Below are positions 25,052 through 33,215 of a stretch of 64,000 bases of DNA, piece by piece. The DNA is from Acuticoccus sp. MNP-M23. Lineage in GTDB: Bacteria; Pseudomonadota; Alphaproteobacteria; Rhizobiales; Amorphaceae. The first letter of the stretch is position 1. Each line of letters begins with the position of its first letter. Location: assembly GCF_031195445.1 (NCBI RefSeq), contig NZ_CP133480.1, forward strand, positions 1,350,001 through 1,414,000, in the 5' to 3' direction. The notes below the pieces were generated by a model that saw nothing but the letters and a program-made list of their open reading frames with translations, did not search any database and was not told the origin of the DNA. The position numbers were made by a program, and so were the translations under genes.

Positions 25052-27777
25052 GCGATGCTGCCGTCCGCAGCGCGCCGGAAGCTGCCGCCTCGTTCACCCT
25101 CAACGGCGTTGCGGTGGCACACGATGGCGCGCCAGGCGAACGGCTCAGCCAGGTGCTGCGCGAGCGGCTCGGCGCCCGTGACGTGAAGGTCGGCTGCAAT
25201 GCGGGCGACTGCGGCGCCTGCACCGTGCTTCTGGACCGCGAGCCGGTCTGCGCCTGCCTCGTCAGTGCCGGGCAGGCCGAGGGGCGCGCCGTCGACACTG
25301 TGGCCGGCCTTGCGGCCTCGCCGCTGGGGGCTGCCCTCGGCGCGTCGTTTCAAAGGCACGGGGCCGCGCAATGCGGCATCTGCACGCCGGGAATGCTCGT
25401 GTCGGCCGCGGCCCTGCTCGAGCATGATGCGGCCCCAACCGCCAGTGCCGTGGAGGAGGCGCTTGCCGGCGTCCTCTGCCGCTGCACCGGCTACCGCAAG
25501 ATCATCGCCGCGGTTCTCGATGTGGCCGGCGCCCCGGCGGTCCACGGCGAGGGCCGCGTCGGCGACGCGATCCCCCGGATCGACGGCCGCGCCAAGGTGG
25601 CCGGAACCGAGCGGTTCGGCGACGATGTCGCGCCCGAGGGAACGCTGGTCGTCAAGGTGGTGCGCTCGCCCCACGCCCACGCCGCCTTCACACTGGGCGA
25701 TCTCACCGCCTACCGCGACGCAACCGGCCTTGCCGCCATTCTCACCGCGCGCGACGTGCCGGGCAGCAACATTTTCGGCGTGATCCCGCCTTTTGCCGAC
25801 CAGCCGGTGTTTGCCGAGGGCACCGCCCGCTTCCGCGGCGAGGCCATTGCCGCCATTGTCGGCGAGCCGGCGGTGGTTGCGGCGCTCGACCTTGCCGCCT
25901 TTCCGGTGTCGTGGGAACCTTTGCCTGCGCTGGAAAGCCCGGTCGCTGCCCTGGCCGACACGGCGCCCCGCATCCATGGCAGCCGCCCCGGCAATGTCAT
26001 GTGCCGCGGCGCGGTCCGCCATGGCGACGCCGCCGCAGGCCTTGCCCGCGCCGACATTGTGGTTGAGGGCACCTTCACCACGCCCTTCGTCGAGCACGCC
26101 TATATCGAGCCGGAAGCCGGGTTCGCGCAGGTGGTGGACGGGCGCATCGAAGTCCATGCCTGCACGCAGGCCCCGGTGATGGACCAGGAAGGCCTTGCCG
26201 CCATCCTCGGCCGGCCGCTGGCGGATGTGCGCGTGGTGCCCACCGGGATCGGCGGCGGCTTCGGCTCCAAGCTCGACCTTTCGGTCCAGCCCTTCGTGGC
26301 CATCGCCGCCTTGAAGACGGGCCGACCGGCCCGCATCGCCTACACCCGCACCGAATCGATGCAGTCCACCACCAAGCGGCACCCAGCCACCATCCACGCG
26401 CGGATCGGCGCAACACGGGACGGCCGGATCAGCGGCTTTGCCTTCCACGGCGTGTTCGACACCGGCGCCTACGCCAGCTGGGGGCCGACGGTGGCCAACC
26501 GCGTGCCCGTCCACGCCTCCGGCCCCTACGGCGTGGCCGACTACGAGGCGACCAGCGAGGCGATCCACACCCACAACCCGCCGTCCGGCGCCTTTCGCGG
26601 CTTTGGCGTTCCGCAATCGGCCATCGCGCAGGAGGTGCTGTTCGAGGATCTTGCGCTGGCGCTCGGCCACGATCCGCTGGAATTCCGCCTCGCCAATGTC
26701 CTGCGCAACGGAACGCCCACCGTGTGCGGGCAGGTGTTTGAACAGGGCGTCGGTATTGCGGCGTGCCTGGAGGCGCTGAGGCCGCACTGGCAGCGTGCGC
26801 GGGCCGATGCCGAAGCCCTTTCGACCGCTACGCTGCGCCGCGGCGCCGGCATTGCCTGCGGCTGGTACGGCTGCGGCAACACCTCCATGGCCAACCCCTC
26901 CACCATCAAGGCGGGGGTAACGGCGGACGGCACCATCGTCCTCCACCAGGGCGCCACCGACCTTGGCCAGGGCTCCAACACCGTCATCGCGCAGATCTTC
27001 GCCACGGCGCTCGGCGTGCCGGTGGCCGCCATCACCCTCGTCGGCCCTGATACGGACGTGACGCCCGATGCCGGCAAGACCAGCGCCTCCCGGCAGACGT
27101 TCATTTCCGGCAACGCCGCCAAACGCGCCGGCGAAAGTTTGCGCGCGGCTCTGCTGCGCCTTGCCAATGCCGGCCCGGATGCCGAGATCGTCCCCGGCCG
27201 GGGCCTGGCGGTGGTCGACGGCGACCGGAAGCAGATCATCGAGCTGCCGGCCGCCGAGGGGCCGTACGCACTGGTGGTTGCAGAAAGCTACGATCCGCCC
27301 ACCGAACCGCTGGACGAGAACGGTCAGGGCGCGCCCTACGCCGTGTTCGGCTACGCGGCACATCTGGTGGAGCTGGAAGTCGACGTGGCGCTGGGGCGTG
27401 TGCGGCTCATCAAGTTCACCGCCGCACACGACGTGGGCAAGGCCATCAACCCGGCGCTGGTGGAGGGCCAGGTGGAGGGCGGCATTGCGCAGGGCATGGG
27501 CATGGCGCTGATGGAAGAATACATCCCCGGCCGCACCGAGAACCTGCACGACTATCTGATCCCCACCATCGGCGACATGCCGCCGGTGGAAACGCTTATC
27601 ATCGAGGAGGCCGACGCGCACGGCCCGTATGGCGCCAAGGGCCTTGGCGAACACTGCCTCATCCCCACCGCACCGGCGATCCTCAACGCCATCCGCCATG
27701 CCACCGGCGCACGCCTCACGGATGTGCCCGCCACACCGGACCGGGTGCGTGCCGCCATCAAGGCCGCCAGGCCATGA
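25048..27777 (+). CDS. Molybdenum hydroxylase, fused 2Fe-2S and molybdopterin subunits
   Basis: The 909-residue chain joins two subunits that are usually separate. Residues 15-160 bind two 2Fe-2S clusters (C50, C55, C58, C70 and C109, C112, C144, C146). Residues from about 170 form the molybdopterin domain, with GGGFGSK, GAFRGFG and the catalytic glutamate E868 in KGLGEH. Such enzymes hydroxylate carbon next to nitrogen in heterocycles using water. With the FAD subunit it makes a two-gene enzyme. The downstream hydroxynicotinate-reductase homologue suggests a nicotinate-like or other N-heterocyclic substrate; xanthine or an aldehyde cannot be excluded. Confidence 0.9.
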   Translation: MSDAAVRSAPEAAASFTLNGVAVAHDGAPGERLSQVLRERLGARDVKVGCNAGDCGACTVLLDREPVCACLVSAGQAEGRAVDTVAGLAASPLGAALGASFQRHGAAQCGICTPGMLVSAAALLEHDAAPTASAVEEALAGVLCRCTGYRKIIAAVLDVAGAPAVHGEGRVGDAIPRIDGRAKVAGTERFGDDVAPEGTLVVKVVRSPHAHAAFTLGDLTAYRDATGLAAILTARDVPGSNIFGVIPPFADQPVFAEGTARFRGEAIAAIVGEPAVVAALDLAAFPVSWEPLPALESPVAALADTAPRIHGSRPGNVMCRGAVRHGDAAAGLARADIVVEGTFTTPFVEHAYIEPEAGFAQVVDGRIEVHACTQAPVMDQEGLAAILGRPLADVRVVPTGIGGGFGSKLDLSVQPFVAIAALKTGRPARIAYTRTESMQSTTKRHPATIHARIGATRDGRISGFAFHGVFDTGAYASWGPTVANRVPVHASGPYGVADYEATSEAIHTHNPPSGAFRGFGVPQSAIAQEVLFEDLALALGHDPLEFRLANVLRNGTPTVCGQVFEQGVGIAACLEALRPHWQRARADAEALSTATLRRGAGIACGWYGCGNTSMANPSTIKAGVTADGTIVLHQGATDLGQGSNTVIAQIFATALGVPVAAITLVGPDTDVTPDAGKTSASRQTFISGNAAKRAGESLRAALLRLANAGPDAEIVPGRGLAVVDGDRKQIIELPAAEGPYALVVAESYDPPTEPLDENGQGAPYAVFGYAAHLVELEVDVALGRVRLIKFTAAHDVGKAINPALVEGQVEGGIAQGMGMALMEEYIPGRTENLHDYLIPTIGDMPPVETLIIEEADAHGPYGAKGLGEHCLIPTAPAILNAIRHATGARLTDVPATPDRVRAAIKAARP

Positions 27778-29204
27778 CCGCCGCCGAAAAGATCCGCTGC
27801 GATGCCTGCCCGGTGCTCTGCTACATTGCCGACGGGCGGACGGGCGCATGCGACCGGTACGCCAACCACGACGGCAACCTCGTCCGCCTCGACCCCTTGA
27901 CCGTGCTGGACATCGCTGGCGACGACCAGCGCGTCGTCCCCTTCCTGTCGGGCGCTCAGGACTGGGAGGGCGAGGCGTTTTCGTCGGGCGCCAAGTTCGT
28001 CACCGCCATCGGCGCCGGCACCACCTATCCGGACTACAAGCCCGCCCCCTTCATCGTCAGCCAGAAGGTGGGCGACGAAGACATGGTCACCGTCGTGACC
28101 GAAGGCATCTTCAGCTACTGCGGCGTGAAGGTGAAGATCGACACCGACCGCCACATCGGCGAGGAGCGCGCCATCGTGCGCGTGGACGGCGAGCCCGTCG
28201 GCCATGTGATGACCGGCGAATACGGCTCGCGAATGCTCTCGCTGGGCGGCGTCGACCATCTCACCGGCGGCTCCAAGAAGGAGGGCCGCGTCACCTGCGC
28301 GACCCTTCTGGCGCTGTGCAACCGTCAGTCGGTCGAGATGGAGGTCGAGGACGGCGCCCGTCTCGTCATCGCGGCCGGCAAGGCGCCGGTGATCAACGGC
28401 ACGGAAGAAGCGCGGATGCGCGTCGGCTGCGGCTCGGCGACCATCGGCATGTTCGCCCGCCAGTGGGCGCCGCTGGTGGACGATGTGGTGGTGGTGGACG
28501 ACCACATCACCGGCGTCCTGTCCGAGCATCAGGCGGGGCGACTGCTCGACGTGCCGCCCACCGGCATCAAGCTGAAGGGCCGCAAGTCGACGCCGGGGCG
28601 GTATTTCCAGGTTGCCGGGCCCGGCACGTCGTGGGGCGGCACGGACATTGCGGACCCGCTGGAGATTTTGGGGCCGTTCAACCCCAAGGTCGCGTGGCCC
28701 GGCATGCGCCTGCTGATGGTCTCCACCACCGGCGAACAATCCGCCTACTACACGCTGAATGAGGCGCTGGAGCCCGTCCCCACCGACCTCACCACGGCAC
28801 TGGAGGCGGTGGTGGCGCGCATTTCGGAAAATTGCGAACCGGCCACGGCGTCGGTGCTCTTCATGGGGGGCGCAGGCGGGTCGCTGCGCGCCGGTGTGAC
28901 GGAAAACCCTGTGAGGCTCACCCGCTCGGTGAAGGCCGCGCTCACCCGCGTCACGGTGGGCGGGGCACCGGCATTCGTGTGGCCGGGTGGCGGGATCACG
29001 GTGATGGCCGACGTGCTCGCCATGCCCGAAAACGCATTCGGCTCCGTGCCGACACCGGCGCTGGTCGCCCCCATCGAGTTTACCCTGCGGCGAAGCGACT
29101 ACGCCGCGCTCGGCGGTTACATCAACGAGGTGCAAAGCCTTGAGGACGTGCTGGCAAAGGGGATGCCCGCCGGCGTGCGAACCGAAAACGGCGAGGCCGC
29201 GTGA
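27774..29204 (+). CDS. 6-hydroxynicotinate reductase homologue
   Basis: The 476-residue protein begins KIRCDACPVLCYI and continues GRTGACDRYANHDG, a cysteine-rich N-terminus like that of 6-hydroxynicotinate reductase, the iron-sulfur flavoprotein that reduces the pyridine ring in Eubacterium barkeri nicotinate fermentation. Further cysteines occur in FSYCGVK, VTCATLLALC and RVGCGSA. The gene overlaps the hydroxylase gene (ATGA), so hydroxylation then ring reduction is a natural order. An enamidase, the next enzyme of the known route, is not in this operon. The actual substrate in this organism is unproven. Confidence 0.75.
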   Translation: MTAAEKIRCDACPVLCYIADGRTGACDRYANHDGNLVRLDPLTVLDIAGDDQRVVPFLSGAQDWEGEAFSSGAKFVTAIGAGTTYPDYKPAPFIVSQKVGDEDMVTVVTEGIFSYCGVKVKIDTDRHIGEERAIVRVDGEPVGHVMTGEYGSRMLSLGGVDHLTGGSKKEGRVTCATLLALCNRQSVEMEVEDGARLVIAAGKAPVINGTEEARMRVGCGSATIGMFARQWAPLVDDVVVVDDHITGVLSEHQAGRLLDVPPTGIKLKGRKSTPGRYFQVAGPGTSWGGTDIADPLEILGPFNPKVAWPGMRLLMVSTTGEQSAYYTLNEALEPVPTDLTTALEAVVARISENCEPATASVLFMGGAGGSLRAGVTENPVRLTRSVKAALTRVTVGGAPAFVWPGGGITVMADVLAMPENAFGSVPTPALVAPIEFTLRRSDYAALGGYINEVQSLEDVLAKGMPAGVRTENGEAA

Positions 29205-30058
29205 TGGAACGGGCCAGCGCGCACCGCCTTGCCGATGGCCGTCTCCACCTGTCACACGGTCCGATCGACCTCGTCATCAGCGCCGAGGGCGCCGCGGACG
29301 CCGTGACCGTTGCCGAAGCCGCCGCCACCGCCCGTTTCGCCACCATTCTGGCCGAACTTGCAGCCGAACTCCCTGCGCTGCGCACCGCGGGCGGCATCGG
29401 CGCCTCCCCTGTCGGCGCGCGGATGACCAGGGCCGTTGCCCCTCACACCGCCTTCGTGACCCCGATGGCCGCCGTTGCCGGCGCCGTGGCGGACGAAGTT
29501 CTGGTCGCGATGATTGCAGCGGCCCCCCTCACCCGCGCCATCGTCAACAACGGCGGCGACATTGCGCTTCATCTGGCCCCCGGCACAAAGGCCGACGCAC
29601 GCATTGCGCTGGGCGATGGATCGACGGCGGGCCACATTGCCATCAGCGCCGGGGACGGGATCGGCGGCATCGCAACCTCCGGCCGCCACGGCCGCAGCCT
29701 CTCGCTCGGAATTGCCGACAGCGTGACGGTGCTTGCCCCCCGCGCTGCCGAAGCGGACGCCGCCGCCACCCTCATTGCCAACGCCGTCGACCTGCCGGGA
29801 AGCCCTGCCATCATCCGCACGCCTGCCAATCTGCTGGACCCGGACAGCGACCTCGGCACCCGCCCCGTCACCACCGCGGTCGGCCCGCTGTCCCGCGCCG
29901 AGGTGGCCGAGGCGCTGGAACGGGGCGCATCCGCTGCACGCGAAATGCAGGCAGAGGGGCTGATCGCGGCGACAGCCTTGATCCTGGCTGGCGAAGGCCG
30001 CACCGTCGGCACATTCCTCAATTTCCCAATCATCACCCAAGGCAATCCCGACCGATGA
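29204..30058 (+). CDS. UPF0280 family protein (ApbE-like fold)
   Basis: The 284-residue protein has the UPF0280 pattern: GIGASPVGARMTRAVAPHTAFVTPMAAVAGAVAD and IVNNGGDIALHL, with GIATSGRHGRSLSLGIADSVTVLA near residue 165. The fold is related to ApbE, which attaches FMN covalently to target threonines. Here it directly follows the reductase homologue, so flavinylation of that protein is a reasonable guess, not shown. The ATG at 29204 overlaps the previous stop by 1 nt; a GTG at 29201 is also possible. Confidence 0.78.
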   Translation: MERASAHRLADGRLHLSHGPIDLVISAEGAADAVTVAEAAATARFATILAELAAELPALRTAGGIGASPVGARMTRAVAPHTAFVTPMAAVAGAVADEVLVAMIAAAPLTRAIVNNGGDIALHLAPGTKADARIALGDGSTAGHIAISAGDGIGGIATSGRHGRSLSLGIADSVTVLAPRAAEADAAATLIANAVDLPGSPAIIRTPANLLDPDSDLGTRPVTTAVGPLSRAEVAEALERGASAAREMQAEGLIAATALILAGEGRTVGTFLNFPIITQGNPDR

Positions 30059-30639
30059 GCGCCAAAGTCCGCAAGATCGCCGTCTTTCTCGACGAGACGC
30101 ACCTGGAAATGGGCCGCACCATCGCCCCCGCAACGCGCCGGGCCGCCGCCATCGCCGTGATCGAGAACCCGTTCGCCGGAACCTATCAGCACGACCTGTC
30201 GGAGCTGATGGAGATCGGTGCCGAGATGGGGGCCATGCTCGGCAACCGCGCCGTGCAGGCGCTCGGCATTGCGCCGGAGCGGGTCGAAAGCTACGGCAAG
30301 GCCGCGATAGTGGGCGAAAACGGCGAGCTGGAGCATGCCGCCGCCATCCTCCACCCCAAGCTCGGCGCGCCCCTGCGCGACGAGGTGGGCGGCGGCAAGG
30401 CCCTCGTCCCCTCCTCAAAGAAGATGGGCGGCCCCGGACAGGTCCTGGACGTCCCCCTTGGCCACAAGAATGCCGCCTATGTGCGCTCGCACTTCGACGG
30501 GATCGAGGTGCGCCTCAACGATGCCCCCCGTGCCAACGAGATTCTGGTCGCCGTCGCGGTGACCGATTCCGGACGCCCGCTGCCGCGCGTCGGCGGCCTC
30601 ACCAAGAAGGAAATCGTGGGTGACGATGGCTTGCGCTGA
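30055..30639 (+). CDS. Amino acid synthesis family protein (PF06684/DUF1185)
   Basis: The 194-residue protein belongs to PF06684, seen from KIAVFLDETHLEMGR, PFAGTYQHDLSELMEIGAEMG and KKMGGPGQVLDVPLGHKNAAYVRSHFD. Structures of the family show a chorismate-mutase-like fold and led to a suggested role in amino-acid metabolism; no activity is established. It starts by ATGA overlap at 30055. Conserved placement with ring-cleaving enzymes could mean action on a small dicarboxylate or amide intermediate. Confidence 0.82.
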   Translation: MSAKVRKIAVFLDETHLEMGRTIAPATRRAAAIAVIENPFAGTYQHDLSELMEIGAEMGAMLGNRAVQALGIAPERVESYGKAAIVGENGELEHAAAILHPKLGAPLRDEVGGGKALVPSSKKMGGPGQVLDVPLGHKNAAYVRSHFDGIEVRLNDAPRANEILVAVAVTDSGRPLPRVGGLTKKEIVGDDGLR

Positions 30640-30654
30640 CCGGGCGGCCCGCCT

Positions 30655-31047
30655 GTGAGCGAGCGTCGCGGAACGCTGCTTCGCCGCGCTGCCTGGGAGA
30701 AACCCGGCGAGAGCTGGCGCGGCCATGTGGAGGGGCTGACGCTCGGCACCAACGTGACGGTGCTGTTCCACGCCTCCGAACCCGGTGGCGGCGCACCGCT
30801 CCACGTTCACCCGTATGATGAGATCTTCATCGTGCGCGAAGGGCGCGTGCGCTACACTGTCGGCGACGACACGATCGACGCAAAAGCCGGCGATATTGTG
30901 CTTGGCCCCGCCAACGTCCCGCACAAGTTCACCAACATGGGGCCTGGCCGCCTCGAAACCACCGACATCCACCTCAGCGACCGCTGGATCCAGCAGAACC
31001 TCGATGATCCGGGCGATCGCCGGGACGCCGAAAACGACCCCGCCTGA
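30655..31047 (+). CDS. Cupin-domain protein
   Basis: The 130-residue protein starts with GTG and forms one cupin barrel: GGGAPLHVHPYDEIFIVREGRVRYTVG (metal ligands H-x-H and E) and GPANVPHKFTN (later His). It may be a small dioxygenase, isomerase or ligand sensor for the pathway. It lies 15 nt after the DUF1185 gene and 28 nt before the binding-protein gene. Confidence 0.85.
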   Translation: MSERRGTLLRRAAWEKPGESWRGHVEGLTLGTNVTVLFHASEPGGGAPLHVHPYDEIFIVREGRVRYTVGDDTIDAKAGDIVLGPANVPHKFTNMGPGRLETTDIHLSDRWIQQNLDDPGDRRDAENDPA

Positions 31048-31075
31048 GCCCCCTCCGACACCAAGGGAGACGACC

Positions 31076-32287
31076 ATGATCACACGACGCGTAACGCTTG
31101 CACTGGCACTTGCCGGCACGATTGCCGGGCTCGCCCCGGCCGCCCTCGCGCAGGATGGCACGCCGATCAAAGTTGGCGAGATCAACTCCTACACCCGCCT
31201 GCCGGCCTTCACCGAGCCCTACAAGAAGGGCTGGGAGCTGGCGATGGAGGAGATCAACACCGCCGGCGGCATCGACGGACGGCCGCTGGAGATCATCAGC
31301 CGGGACGACACCGGCGACCCCGCCACCGCAATCCGCATTGCCGACGAGCTGACCTCGCGCGAAGGCGTCTCCTTCCTGTTCGGCACCTTCCTCAGCAATA
31401 TCGGCCTCGCCGTTGCCGACTTTGCGAACCAGAAGAAGATCTTCTTCCTCGCCTCCGAACCGCTGACCGACGCGATCGTCTGGTCCGACGGCAACGACTA
31501 CACCTACCGCCTGCGCCCCTCCAACTGGATGCAGACCGGCATGCTGGCCGCGGAGGCTGCCAAGCTCCCCGCCACCAAATGGGCGACGATTGCCCCCAAC
31601 TACGCCTACGGCACCGACGCTGTGGATGCCTTCAAGACCCAGCTGAAGGCACTGAAGCCCGAGGTGGAGTTTGTGGAAGAGCAGTGGCCGACGCTGTTCA
31701 AGATCGACGCCGGCTCCTCGGTTCGCGCGCTGGAAGGCGCCAAGCCGGACGCGATCTTCAACGTCACCTTCGGCCCCGACCTTGCCAAGTTCGTGCGCGA
31801 AGGCTCCATCCGCGGCCTGTTCGACGGGCGCGAGGTGGTGTCGCTCCTGTCGGGCGAGCCTGAATATCTGGAGCCGCTGGGCGACGAGACTCCGGACGGC
31901 TGGATTGTCACCGGCTACCCCGGCAACGACGTGAACACCCCCGAGCACGACGCCTTCGAAAAGGCGTACATGGAAAAATGGGGCGAAGCGCCGAAGACCG
32001 GCTCCATCGTGGGCTACAACTCGGTGATGACCATCAAGAAGCTGATCGAGACCGCGCCGTCGCTCCATACGGCAGACCTTCTGGCCACCATGGAAGGCCT
32101 TGAGGTGGACAGCCCCACCGGGCCGTTCGTGTTCCGCAAGGCCGACAATCAGGCCACCATGGGCGCCTATGTGGGCAAGACCGCCCTGGTGGACGGCAAG
32201 CCCTCCATGGTCGACTGGGTCTATGCCCCCGGCGCGGATTTCCTCCCCAGCGAGGCCGACGCCGCCAAGATGCGCCCCGCGCAGTAA
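31076..32287 (+). CDS. ABC transporter substrate-binding protein, branched-chain amino-acid type
   Basis: The 403-residue periplasmic protein has a signal peptide ending PAALAQ near residue 24, then a Leu/Ile/Val-binding fold: IKVGEINSYTRLPAFTEPYKKGWELAMEEIN and GGIDGRPLEIISRDDTGDP. In heterocycle or aromatic-acid operons such proteins often bind aromatic carboxylates rather than amino acids. It works with LivHM, LivG and LivF encoded just downstream. An intercistronic hairpin follows its stop. Confidence 0.9.
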   Translation: MITRRVTLALALAGTIAGLAPAALAQDGTPIKVGEINSYTRLPAFTEPYKKGWELAMEEINTAGGIDGRPLEIISRDDTGDPATAIRIADELTSREGVSFLFGTFLSNIGLAVADFANQKKIFFLASEPLTDAIVWSDGNDYTYRLRPSNWMQTGMLAAEAAKLPATKWATIAPNYAYGTDAVDAFKTQLKALKPEVEFVEEQWPTLFKIDAGSSVRALEGAKPDAIFNVTFGPDLAKFVREGSIRGLFDGREVVSLLSGEPEYLEPLGDETPDGWIVTGYPGNDVNTPEHDAFEKAYMEKWGEAPKTGSIVGYNSVMTIKKLIETAPSLHTADLLATMEGLEVDSPTGPFVFRKADNQATMGAYVGKTALVDGKPSMVDWVYAPGADFLPSEADAAKMRPAQ

Positions 32288-32294
32288 GACGAGC

Positions 32295-32316
32295 GGAGCG
32301 GCTTGCGGGCCGCTCC
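32295..32316 (+). other. Intercistronic stem-loop after binding-protein gene
   Basis: GGAGCGGC (32295-32302) pairs perfectly with GCCGCTCC (32309-32316) across a 6-nt loop, 8 nt after the stop. There is no T-run. Such stems often protect the upstream mRNA from 3' decay, giving more binding protein than permease. Confidence 0.5.
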
Positions 32317-32344
32317 CACCCCTTCACCAATCGAGTTCCCGCCG

Positions 32345-33193
32345 ATGTCGACCACCGTGTTCTGTGCCGTCTTGCTGGCCGCGCTCCTCCACGCGGTCTG
32401 GAACGCGCTCGTCAAGGGCGGTGCGGACAAGCATCTGGGCATGGCGGCTGTCTCCATCGGCCATGTGCCGTTTGCGCTGGCTGTCCTGCCCTTTGCCCCG
32501 GCGGTGGACATGGCAAGCCTGCCCTGGATCATCGCCAGCATCGCCCTGCATCTCGGCTATCAGCTCTTCCTGCTGGCGGCCTACAAGATCGGCGATCTCA
32601 CACAGGTCTATCCCATGGCCCGCGGCAGCGCGCCGCTGATCGTCACGGCCTATTCGGTCTTCGTCCTGGGGGTGGTGCTCGACCGGTTGCAGCTCCTTGC
32701 CGTGCTCCTCATTGCCGCCGGCATCATCTCGCTGGCGCTGGTGCGCAAACGGGATGGCCTGCGCAACCGCAAGGCCGCGGTGCTGGCGCTGGGCACCGGC
32801 GCATTCATTGCCGCCTACTCGCTGGTTGACGGGCTCGGCGCCCGCGCCGCCGGCAGCCCGCTCGGCTTCTACGCCTATGTGGGGCTGGGCAGCGGGTTCG
32901 CCTTCGGGGTGGTTACGCTGTTCATGCGGCCGGACGTGCTGCCCCGCCTCGTCACGGACGGGCGCCGGATGTTCTTCATCGGCGGCGGCTGCTCTTTCGC
33001 CGCCTACGCGCTTGTGGTCTGGGCGTTCACCCATGCCCCCATCGCCCTGGTCACTGCACTGCGGGAAACCAGCATCGTCTTTGCCCTGATGATCGGCGTG
33101 TTTGCGCTGGGCGAACGGCTCGACCTCGGCAAGCTCATTTCCACCGCAACAACGCTGATGGGCGCGATCTTGCTGCGCGCTGCCAAATCATGA
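32345..33193 (+). CDS. EamA/DMT-family transporter within the hydroxylase operon
   Basis: The 282-residue membrane protein has about nine to ten helices and EamA features (HAVWNALVKGGADKH, DLTQVYPMARGSAPLIV, ALVTALRETSIVFALMIGVFALGERL). It lies between the binding protein and permease genes of the ABC importer, an odd position, and is probably an exporter or alternative carrier for the same substrate class. Start ATG 32345 was chosen for the family N-terminus. Confidence 0.87.
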   Translation: MSTTVFCAVLLAALLHAVWNALVKGGADKHLGMAAVSIGHVPFALAVLPFAPAVDMASLPWIIASIALHLGYQLFLLAAYKIGDLTQVYPMARGSAPLIVTAYSVFVLGVVLDRLQLLAVLLIAAGIISLALVRKRDGLRNRKAAVLALGTGAFIAAYSLVDGLGARAAGSPLGFYAYVGLGSGFAFGVVTLFMRPDVLPRLVTDGRRMFFIGGGCSFAAYALVVWAFTHAPIALVTALRETSIVFALMIGVFALGERLDLGKLISTATTLMGAILLRAAKS

Positions 33194-33215
33194 CATCCCC
33201 CGCCGGAGACTGCCC

